Shown here piece after piece: positions 57,901 through 64,000 of a DNA stretch of 64,000 bases; positions within the stretch are counted from its first letter, which is position 1, and the number at the start of each line of letters is the position of its first letter. The notes beneath the pieces are model-generated. The model saw nothing but the letters and a program-made list of their open reading frames with translations. It made no database searches and was not told the DNA's origin. Both the position numbers and the translations under genes were made by a program. Source of the DNA: Agapetus fuscipes (taxonomy: Eukaryota; Arthropoda; Insecta; Trichoptera; Glossosomatidae); assembly GCA_951799405.1 (NCBI GenBank), contig OX637338.1, forward strand, positions 5,890,001 through 5,954,000, in the 5' to 3' direction.

Positions 57901-57984
57901 AATCCCCTTCTCTCGTGCCACCTGAAACATTAGATCCTGGGCAGCTTGGCAATGGCCCAGATTTATTTGCAGGAATTTAAGCAT
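54955..57984 (-). CDS. R1-clade ORF2: endonuclease / reverse transcriptase (1009 aa)
   Basis: It copies the element RNA at a nicked chromosomal target. I take the Met at 57984, just before the endonuclease, although the frame is open to a Met at 58020. The N-terminal APE-type endonuclease has FLQINLGHCQ (1-13), LAGDFNAW (118-125) and the final SDH (195-197). The RT domain has KAPGPDEVPNEIV (about 418-430), YGFRRGRSTIDAV, ALDIRNAF with catalytic Asp about 554, SGVPQGSVLGPTLWNALY and FADD (645-648). A C-terminal zinc motif CX2CX8HX4C (C913, C916, H925, C930) ends with LLSCPAW. No RNase H is visible. No stops or frameshifts are seen, so it looks functional. It overlaps ORF1 by 22 nt. Confidence 0.93.
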   Translation of the reverse strand: MLKFLQINLGHCQAAQDLMFQVAREKGIDVVLVSEQYRNSTSCWYSDETGRAAIFFPSQHAAITGRPLNGGSGWTWIEVRGCRIYSCYFSPNVPLQQFEEELRGLEEDVRSATLPIVLAGDFNAWATDWGSSMTNRRGALLCEMASGLHLLPANVGGKFTFCRGATGSVIDVTFADEGMIGRVKDWRVLDEHTQSDHQYVTFTLARGPRPAAPGLGSAASSAGWSLRSLDTDALKAVIESGSERIANADGAALKVSELSSVVKRACDASMARRGGHTLRRNVYWWTEEIARLRRSCLALRRRAQRSGWESFQAEDYKAAKKELKSAIRRSKERCWGELCESVNRDPWGLPYKIVRQKLRGRGLDPFLSNPSNLTAVIDGLFPLHGDRPLADPTPSTGEFQPFTVAELETAAKRVSKGKAPGPDEVPNEIVLLVTREFPEVLLGVYNACLEEGLVGDPWKRQRLVLILKKAVADGPSSFRPLCMLDGFGKLLERLLLGRLQPILEDPERGLSDKQYGFRRGRSTIDAVGHVVNVIRQAWQGTVKSHRRVVMIALDIRNAFNSARWELILRALRESFRVPDYLMAMLESYFDGRSLEYRHGASGVEEKRRITSGVPQGSVLGPTLWNALYDGLLRTDMPEGSSIVAFADDIAVMIEGRTSRELEVIGNEALRRVKVWLDRAGLELAIQKTEAVLFCRKRRPLLPKLLLEGFEVPLTKSLRYLGIQLDRGLRFGEHIELAAAKASGAAIQLGRLMPNVGGPKSCRRKLLHEVVHSTLLYGAPIWAQALETELYRKKMAAVQRRSALRVISGYRTMSEEAALVLASSPPIDLLALERKAVYESGKGPHHRKLTLSKWQDRWNSASKGRWTNRLVSQLEPWYSRKHGCLNYRLTQMLSGHGCFGFFLHRIGKEATAACWHCDSENDDAEHTLLSCPAWADHRGSLMATIVVDRLDLDMVVPSMLQSEENWRAWDTFASRVIGKKEDAERVRRRMNTTRQNVVNLVSVDRSVNVD

Positions 57985-59354
57985 TTTGCGACTTTTAGGG
58001 CACACCTGAAAGCCCCGCACTTAGCGCTTCCGCACCAGTGCGCCGCCTCAAGGCCCGCCCTCGAGCACGGGGCGCATCGCAGCGGAGCTTTGCAGTCCGC
58101 GGCCAAGTGCCCACACTCTCCGCACCTACGACAAATAGGGTACTTACCTACCTTACCTGTTTTCTTCCATTTATCTCCCACAGTGCATCGAGCTGCAATG
58201 TGGGAGAATCCTAGGCAGAGGAAGCACTGCCTAATCTCAATCCTTGGCTGCAAACGGCAACGGAGAAGACCGACCTGGAGTCGACCCCGCTCCAGCACCT
58301 CCGTGCTGGCCTTTGACCACGGAATCCTCGCCGTGCAGGTAAAGGTTCCCCGCGGTCCAGGCCTCAGAGGACCAACCTCCACATCGGTGTCACCAACCAT
58401 CCTGGCCAGTGATGCCTTGACATCAACGACCTCCACACCCTCGCAGAGGTCCCTTACAAAGACTGTGCGCTTAGGCGCCATTCTTTGCACCCTGAAATCG
58501 CTGCCGGCTGCGCCGACCAAAAGGCTCTCCAAGGCAGGTCCCCTGTGATCACCCCTGGCCAGCGTTATCTTTAGAGTGCCATTGGCGCCCTTGCGGATGC
58601 CATGAACCACCGGCAGCTCGTCCGTGAGCCCATTATCCCCCGTTATCCTACGCAGGACTCCGGCGTATGACAAAGGGGGGCAATCTTGTTTGAGAGGGGC
58701 TAGGACAACCGTCTCCGAGGGTCTTTTTTGAGTCCCCCGAGGACGGCCGCCGCCCCCATCGGGCTTTCTGCCTTCCGTCGGTTTTCGGTGGCTATCTTTT
58801 CCACGTCTCACCGTGATCCACCCGTTTTGTGAATCACATGGTGTAGTGACAGGTGGGTCAGCCTGCCTTTCCTTCTTCTTCTTCTTCTTCTTCACCCGTC
58901 TCTGCACCTGAGGAGGTGGAACACCTCTTTCGGTGTCAGACGGGTGACTTCGTGCAGTTGCTGGCTCCACCAGCAACGGCCTGCCTCGGGCTTTCGGTTT
59001 TGACACCGAGCCCTGCCTGATGCCCGGTTGCCTTGGGCTTCCAATTTGGCATCCTATGCTCTTCGCAGGAGCGTCCACAAAGAAATGGCCTATTTGATTA
59101 CAGAGATCAGTCATCTCTAAAGACAGACTCTTAATTTCTCTGTGGACGCGGCTGCGAGCGCCCACAAATTGTGATAAAGTCACAATTTTCTCTTGGAGAG
59201 ACCGCCAAAGAGTCTCTCCAAGGACATTAAAGCGCACATTGCCCCCCCCAGAATCCGAGGGGCAGCCCGATGATTGCTCATCGGGGGGGGATTCTCCACC
59301 GCCAATGGCGACGGTACCCCCCTGGGGTAGTTGTTTGGTGTTCGCTTCACTCAT
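57963..59354 (-). CDS. R1-clade ORF1: Gag-like RNA-binding protein (463 aa)
   Basis: The nucleic-acid-binding protein of the element; in R1-clade elements such proteins bind the RNA and help target it to chromatin. The N-terminal half is low-complexity and charged. A KKKKKKK run (155-161) preceded by RRV may act in nuclear import. The central part (about 250-350) is a conserved Gag fold (VFVRDLCEGVEVVDVKASL). Three zinc knuckles close the protein: CFLCLGFSHIAARC (377-390), CRRCGECGHLAADC (408-421), and CAPCSRAGLEAAHWC (427-441) with a following C. Intact. The start Met at 59354 overlaps the stop of a 15-codon upstream frame. Confidence 0.92.
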   Translation of the reverse strand: MSEANTKQLPQGGTVAIGGGESPPDEQSSGCPSDSGGGNVRFNVLGETLWRSLQEKIVTLSQFVGARSRVHREIKSLSLEMTDLCNQIGHFFVDAPAKSIGCQIGSPRQPGIRQGSVSKPKARGRPLLVEPATARSHPSDTERGVPPPQVQRRVKKKKKKKERQADPPVTTPCDSQNGWITVRRGKDSHRKPTEGRKPDGGGGRPRGTQKRPSETVVLAPLKQDCPPLSYAGVLRRITGDNGLTDELPVVHGIRKGANGTLKITLARGDHRGPALESLLVGAAGSDFRVQRMAPKRTVFVRDLCEGVEVVDVKASLARMVGDTDVEVGPLRPGPRGTFTCTARIPWSKASTEVLERGRLQVGLLRCRLQPRIEIRQCFLCLGFSHIAARCTVGDKWKKTGKVGKYPICRRCGECGHLAADCKAPLRCAPCSRAGLEAAHWCGSAKCGAFRCALKVAKCLNSCK

Positions 59355-59415
59355 TGGTTTGTTGTTTGTTTTGGTTCGCTGGTGTTCGCTTCACTCATTG
59401 GTTTGTTGTTTGCTT
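59337..59415 (-). repeat. Tandem duplication in the R1-element 5' leader
   Basis: GGTGTTCGCTTCACTCATTG followed by GTTTGTTGTTTG occurs twice, 44 bp apart. Each unit includes an ATG. Confidence 0.85.
59351..59398 (-). CDS. 15-codon upstream ORF in the R1-element 5' UTR
   Basis: ATG at 59398 opens MSEANTSEPKQTTNQ and stops at TGA 59353-59351. That TGA lies inside ATGA, the start of ORF1. The first six residues repeat the ORF1 N-terminus because the leader is a tandem duplication of GTGTTCGCTTCACTCATTGG (+ strand). Whether it is translated is unknown. Confidence 0.45.
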   Translation of the reverse strand: MSEANTSEPKQTTNQ

Positions 59416-59714
59416 TGGTTTGCTGTAAGGCTGGATGGACCTTTAGTGACCCGTCTTTGGGAAAGGTATATGATTTTTTCAAACCAGCGAAGAGCGTATT
59501 TGAAAATCAAAATTGTATACTTTTTGTGCTCCACCGGGATTCGAACCCACAACCTTCCATTTGCGAGTCCAAAGTGTTACTACTGGACTACGCACCGATT
59601 CGTTTATATTCATAAAAATAAAATTAAAAATGGAGTGAAAATAAAACTGTTTTATTAGAATTGTTTTGGCTCTATAAAATTTAATAGAGTTAAAAATATA
59701 ATGTTATCTAAATC

Positions 59715-59945
59715 TCTAATTCTGAATCTAAGCTGCAATGATATGTATCATTTGAGATTCATATTAAATGCATTCCCACAAGCAGACACGCATAATTTTG
59801 CGCTCACACATGCCGCATGTGGACCTACAATATAAAAACCCAATTCTCAAATGGACATAAGCCCTGCAACTCTTGCCGACCTTCCCTGAAACAGGGGTGA
59901 CATTGGCAAAGTGAACCATTTTTTACAGTATGGGTACCTACATGA
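59715..59945 (-). repeat. Family A repeat, copy 21
   Basis: Reversed, near-consensus: CTAAGCTGCAATGATATG ... GTGACATTGGCAAAGTGAACC, ending TTTTTTACAGTATGGG. The 5'-most block is lost. Confidence 0.75.
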
Positions 59946-60204
59946 AAAAAGATCGTAAAAAAATCTCTTTTTTTTTACTTCACCTACAAACAGGATTGAA
60001 TACAGATGAAATTGTGCAACCATCAATACACCAAAAAAATGATCTACCTGCAGTGCGGGTCCCCGAGGCACCTGCATGCATTCCTCAGCACACTGTTACC
60101 TCCTCGTCATGTCGCCAGTACCCCAAGTGAAAAAAATATATAACGTGTAAACTACACCACGACGTCAACTGAAAAGCTAGCATCTCAGTTTTGATACATT
60201 TGTG

Positions 60205-60274
60205 GTGTTTCCATGATAGAACGACACAGTAGCAAAACGGTACATGATATAACGACACATTAAAGAACTACACA
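60205..60274 (+). repeat. CATGA-type short tandem array, left part
   Basis: ATGATAGAACGACACAGTAG, ACATGATATAACGACAC. It continues on the other side of MITE G copy 3. Confidence 0.65.
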
Positions 60275-60523
60275 TCGCACGTTTTATAATAAAGAGCAAT
60301 AACTCAAAAAATATGAATGTTGGGAAATCACGTTTGAAGTTTAGACAACCAGTACAACTTGTATGGGATGAAAAAGGCGGCCGATGTTTTATCTCGGTCA
60401 TATTCGTCCAAATTGAACGGCTGTCGCATTCTACCTATTCTTCTCGCATTGTTCTTGCGTTTTATTACAAAATCTCGATTTTCCCAATTTTCGAGTTATT
60501 TCTCTTTATTATTAAACGTGCGA
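60275..60523 (+). mobile_element. MITE family G, copy 3, inserted in the tandem array
   Basis: TCGCACGTTTTATAATAAAG at the left and TTTATTATTAAACGTGCGA at the right, CA on both sides. Same orientation as copy 1 and very similar to it. Confidence 0.85.
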
Positions 60524-60770
60524 CATGATAGTACAACACATGATAGAACGATACAGGGACAATACGACACATGACATAAATACATGATATAGCGACACAT
60601 GACAGAACCACACATGACATGACGACGCATGACAGAACGACACAGGGACAAAACAACACATGACATAACGAAACATGTCAGAACGACACATGACAAAACG
60701 ACACATGACAGAGCATCATTATGACAAAATATTACAGGAGAGTACATCACAATGACAAAATATCACAAGA
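60524..60770 (+). repeat. CATGACAGAACGAC-type tandem array, main part
   Basis: At least ten loosely periodic (15-17 bp) units such as ACATGACAGAACGACACA and ACATGACATAACGA. The reversed frames spell CVVLSCVVLSC-like simple protein, which is only a by-product of the repeat. Confidence 0.8.
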
Positions 60771-60865
60771 TAAGATGTTTTGCCATGTGATGTTTTTTCA
60801 CGTGCCGTTTATGGTATGCTCTGTTTTCTCACGTGATATTTTTTCCTTGTGTTATTTTGTTATAA
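60771..60865 (-). repeat. Inverted, decayed part of the array
   Basis: TTTTGCCATGTGATGTTTTT, TCACGTGATATTTTTTCC: the array motif in the opposite orientation. Confidence 0.5.
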
Positions 60866-60879
60866 TCTTATCTAATATA

Positions 60880-61085
60880 AGTTGTAAAGATATGTTATAT
60901 TGGAGATTCACATTATATGCAATTTCGCGCTTAAACATGCCGCATGTGGACTTAACGATATCAAAACCCAAAACTCAAATGAAAATATACCCTGCAACTC
61001 TTGCCGACCTTCCCTGAAACAGGGGAGACATTTGCAAAGTGAACAATTTTCTTCAGCATGGGCAGCCGCATACCAACCTCAGTCA
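60880..61085 (-). repeat. Family A repeat, copy 22
   Basis: Reversed: TAAGTTGTAAAGATATG ... GACCTTCCCTGAAACAGGGG ... GCATACCAACCTCAGTCAAGG. Confidence 0.75.
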
Positions 61086-61134
61086 AGGAACATACACAAC
61101 AAATAATTATATTTCAGTGATATATTTTATGTGA

Positions 61135-61195
61135 TTTATTGTCATGTGTCGTTCTGTCATGTGTCGTTACGCCACATGTCGTTTAGTTACTGTGC
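61135..61195 (-). repeat. Inverted arm of the CATGACA array
   Basis: GTCATGTGTCGTTCTGTCATG then TGTCGTTACGCCACATGTCG: exact reverse complements of the units at 60524-60770. Confidence 0.75.
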
Positions 61196-61489
61196 CGATC
61201 TAAGCCCATCACCATTTTTGGTAAAACTTTGTGGTTGAGTTTGAAACGTAAGGTTTTGTACTTGAGTGCTGCACCTCCTTTATCCTCGATCTCCTCAGCT
61301 AATGCGATCCAGGATCCACACAATGCATCTTAGGTTACAATGGCTCGACTACGGCTGCGAACCCGCACCTTGCACCTGTATTAATCTATTGCGGATATTT
61401 TTTTTTTGTTTACAACAAAACAGACCAAGACAGTAAATTTTTTTTTTTTTCATTTTACCTTGAAGTTGGAATCGACCACTCGACCATCT

Positions 61490-61792
61490 GATTCGACTCG
61501 TCCGTAGTTTGGTAAAACTTTCATACTCGTAAATGGAAGGTCGTAGGCTCTAATCACGGCGGAGCACAAAAAAAAAACATCTTTTCAAATGAAGGCTCTT
61601 CGCTGTGTGAAAAATTCATGTACCTTTACCAAATACCGGTCACCAAAGGTCTATAATTGGGTCTTGCTTGATAAATAATTGCCGCTTTCTATAGCGACGA
61701 CCAAGCTTGCAAAGGGCTCCGAGGTGTGATTCACTCAAAAACAGCGCTCACCAAATAAATCATCTTAATATTATCATTATTATCACGGGTCC
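61490..61792 (+). mobile_element. SINE B copy
   Basis: A mutated head (GTCCGTAGTTTGGTAAAAC ... GCTCTAATCACGGCGGAGC), then the body and the 3' end AGCGCTCACCAAATAAATCA with an (ATT)n tail. Confidence 0.75.
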
Positions 61793-61824
61793 GTACCGTT
61801 AACCATTATACTACGTACGTTACA

Positions 61825-61935
61825 TTTTTTTCTTAGCATATATTGTGTAGAATGTGATTCTTAATACAATATCATTTAAAGATTATCCTTGAATCAAATT
61901 GTAGATAACCCGAACAAGCACTGGGAAGACGATTA
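61825..61935. mobile_element. MITE family K, right half
   Basis: TTTTTTTCTTAGCATATATTG, GAATCAAATTGTAGATAACC and GAACAAGCACTGGG match the right half of 45205-45440. Confidence 0.55.
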
Positions 61936-61939
61936 TATA

Positions 61940-63955
61940 TATTGGTATGATTTACTTTGGGTTCACTTTTAATGAAATTGCAGTTGAATTTACCTACTTT
62001 ACAATATATTTTTTAACAAATTTATTACACATGGTTCGCTCTTTATTTTCTGTATTGGCAGCTTCACGGCTCGGGCCTTAGGAGGTCACTAATGCTTAAC
62101 AGCACCGCCGTCCGTATTTATAGATCACCAAGACCTAATCTCGCATGTTCCAGACGCCTCTCGAATGGATGCTTCGAGAGAGTACGAGAAGTACCAACAG
62201 TACAAAGTATAAAACACTTATATAGCGAGTAAATACGCCTAGACACACAATCATAAAACACCAAACATTAACCTATACATTCATAACAATATAATCCATA
62301 ATCTAAGAAGATAAGATGTATAAATTAGAAGGCATTATGTGTTCATAATACTTTTTGAAACACATATAATGTATTTTTATTGTTATTTGACTACTATCTC
62401 CGTCTGTACAGGGCATACATGCAAGTTGCACGAATTTTTCTGCAAGACCATCTATTGTGATGACCGTACCCGAATTTAATAAAATTTATAGTAAAATTTA
62501 TTATTTATTTTTGGGATCCGACAAAGAACAACATTGCAGCTTTGTTGTGTTAGCTTATATTCTTTTAGCACAAAGAACGAGTCGCGATATCGTCGATGAT
62601 ATATCCCCCGTCACTTTGTATCGAAATAGTTTAAAATTATAAGCAGGTATGTTAGCATTTTTTCATACTTGTCGTGCAAAAATATTCTGATGTTTTAAGT
62701 AAACTTTACGGGCGAAACATTAAGGAAATGGCTGACCTCAAATGACCTGCTTTTTAAACGTATGTCAACTTTTCTCGGAAAAAATAGTAAACAACAAAAA
62801 AAGTCACAAAAGAGTTTGTCTTTATAAGCTGTTGTATGAAAAAATATACATTAAGAAGAGTGTATATTTTCGGAAAGTTGCTAGCAAATATCCATTTCGT
62901 GCCTATTTGTTATATTTCTAAGCATATTTATAATATGAATAATTCATTATGAGTATATTGTATGATTGGTTGTTTGACACACAGCTTTCCATGACATTTT
63001 CCGCGTTCCTATGTAATTTTTAGTCGGCTGGAGTTATATTTGGCTCATATAGAATGATGACATTTGAAAAAATTAAATCCGAAGATATGAAGCTTTGTAA
63101 CGTACATATTTGCAACCCTAATTAAAAAATATGGCATCGAAAGAAATACGCATGTACAAGAAAAAACTTGTTTCTTCACGTGTAGTCTCATCGATTTACT
63201 CTAAAAAAAGAGTGACTGTGGCAATGCTAAAAAAATGCTGGTGGCTATTTCCTTTCAGTATCACGAAACAAAGGCAACACTGCACACAACACAACAAAAC
63301 GCAGTTAAAAGTGTCAGGGCATTAAACGCCACCTTATCAACTATTACCTACATCTCTACAGCACTCCAACAATCGTCATGGACCTCCAAATTCTTTGAAA
63401 TTTGGGGAATCTCCCGCCCAGGATTCAGGAATGTGAAAACGTGAAGGGCCTGTTGCACCATACTCTAATCCGACAAAAATCACAATTAAATGTGATTTCT
63501 CCCATCAAATCAAAAATTTGATTGCATATACGTAGATCAGCTGATGTACATCATCTTTCATATTCAAATTCCATCATATTATTACCCACTTCTAAGAAAT
63601 ATTTAACTGAGGTCCATACCAGAATGAAGCAATAAAATTTGATGTGTCAATCAAAGCATCCCTAAAGTAAAGAAGAAATCACAATACTCGTATTACATAA
63701 ATAAATCTTTGAATGTATTTCTTTGTCATTTAAATAATTGTTGTTTTATCCATTACAATTCACGTCACCTCATTTGGCAGTTAGATCGCTGGTGACATTT
63801 TGGCTTCAGCATATCGTGTTGATGTAAGACAGATTTGTAAACTTGAATAGCAAATTTGTCCGGCGTCCTTATAAATACAGCGAACACATTCGGCAACGTT
63901 TCGGATAAGAGGGCAAGGTTAATCTATTCAACAGATTGGACACGTCGATTTGTTA
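61940..63955. other. No gene recognised
   Basis: AT-rich. A pair of overlapping open frames at 63131-63444 shows no recognisable domain. Confidence 0.4.
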
Positions 63956-63961
63956 ACGTTA

Positions 63962-64000
63962 AGTCCGGTCGATAGTTCAGTTGGTAGAGCGCTTGCATTC
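63962..64000 (+). mobile_element. SINE C head, cut by the window edge
   Basis: GTCCGGTCGATAGTTCAGTTG then GTAGAGCGCTTGCATTC is the tRNA-like 5' head of family C. Confidence 0.75.

Larger units (their letters stand above)
54681..59419 (-). mobile_element. Complete R1-clade non-LTR retrotransposon (about 4.74 kb)
   Basis: On the minus strand the order is a short repeated 5' UTR, ORF1 (59354-57963), ORF2 (57984-54955), about 220 bp of 3' UTR and a pure 51-nt poly(A) (54681-54731 as T). TTGCTGTAAGGC is duplicated at 54669-54680 and 59420-59431. GC content and codon use are far above the neighbourhood, as expected of a foreign element. Intact ORFs, an unbroken poly(A) and an exact duplication argue for a recent, possibly still competent copy. 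R1 clade is judged from the three ORF1 zinc knuckles, the APE-type endonuclease, the C-terminal CCHC motif and the lack of RNase H. Confidence 0.92.
54553..59600 (-). mobile_element. SINE B copy split by the R1-clade element
   Basis: The 3' half is at 54560-54680 (GATGATTTATTTAGTGAGCC ... CAGTTGCTGTAAGGC). The 5' half is at 59420-59600 (TGCTGTAAGGCTGGATGG ... tRNA-like head ending CTGGACTACGCACCG). The two halves join exactly once the 12-bp duplication is removed. Confidence 0.9.

Noticed and set aside
60465..60750. Cys/Val/Leu-rich proteins (CVVLSCVVLSC) on the minus strand
   Set aside because: They are simply the reading of a short tandem DNA repeat in two frames.

Overview
The window looks like nuclear DNA of an insect, most probably a moth or butterfly. 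It is AT-rich and packed with small interspersed repeats. It carries insect-type non-LTR retrotransposons and the 5' part of a multi-exon BTB gene closest to Drosophila abrupt. No species can be fixed from the sequence alone.

Host gene. Six coding exons on the minus strand (11327 down to 61) splice in a consistent reading frame into the first ~311 residues of an Abrupt-like BTB transcription factor. They encode a short N-terminus, a complete BTB/POZ domain split over two exons, and a Ser/Pro/Arg-rich linker. The zinc fingers must lie beyond the left edge. Its introns are full of transposons. No other host gene can be firmly called. GC-rich islets at 17.2-17.9, 28.5-29.05, 40.3-41.6 and 46.3-46.5 kb stand out from the AT-rich background and may be promoters or first exons.

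Mobile DNA. The rest is a nested mosaic. (1) Family A, about 240 bp with an (ATTAG)n tail, has more than 20 copies. (2) Three SINE families have tRNA-like heads: B (tail ATT-rich), C, and F (Leu/Ser-tRNA-like head). (3) DNA transposons with visible ends and target-site duplications include hAT elements (765-1152, 5589-6641, 8224-9310; 8-bp duplications), a Harbinger-type MITE (10574-10857, TAA), a deleted DD41D mariner (37344-38299, TA), and several MITE families (G, H, J, K). (4) A 2.6-kb terminal-inverted-repeat transposon (32496-35089) carries a decayed transposase-like gene of a family I cannot name with certainty. (5) Non-LTR elements include a truncated RTE-like reverse transcriptase (30945-32250), several small RT fragments, and a complete R1-clade element (54681-59419). 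The R1-clade element has two intact ORFs, a 51-nt poly(A) and a 12-bp target duplication, and sits inside a SINE B copy.

Other structures. These are a perfect 188-bp inverted repeat at 25777-26183, several minisatellites (4.6, 7.0, 54.4 kb), and arrays of a short CATGACAGAACGAC-like repeat in both orientations around 60.2-61.2 kb. Nesting gives relative ages: family A and SINE B copies are older hosts, while the R1 element, the hAT copies and the 2.6-kb transposon entered later. All boundaries of decayed repeats are approximate because they were read by eye.
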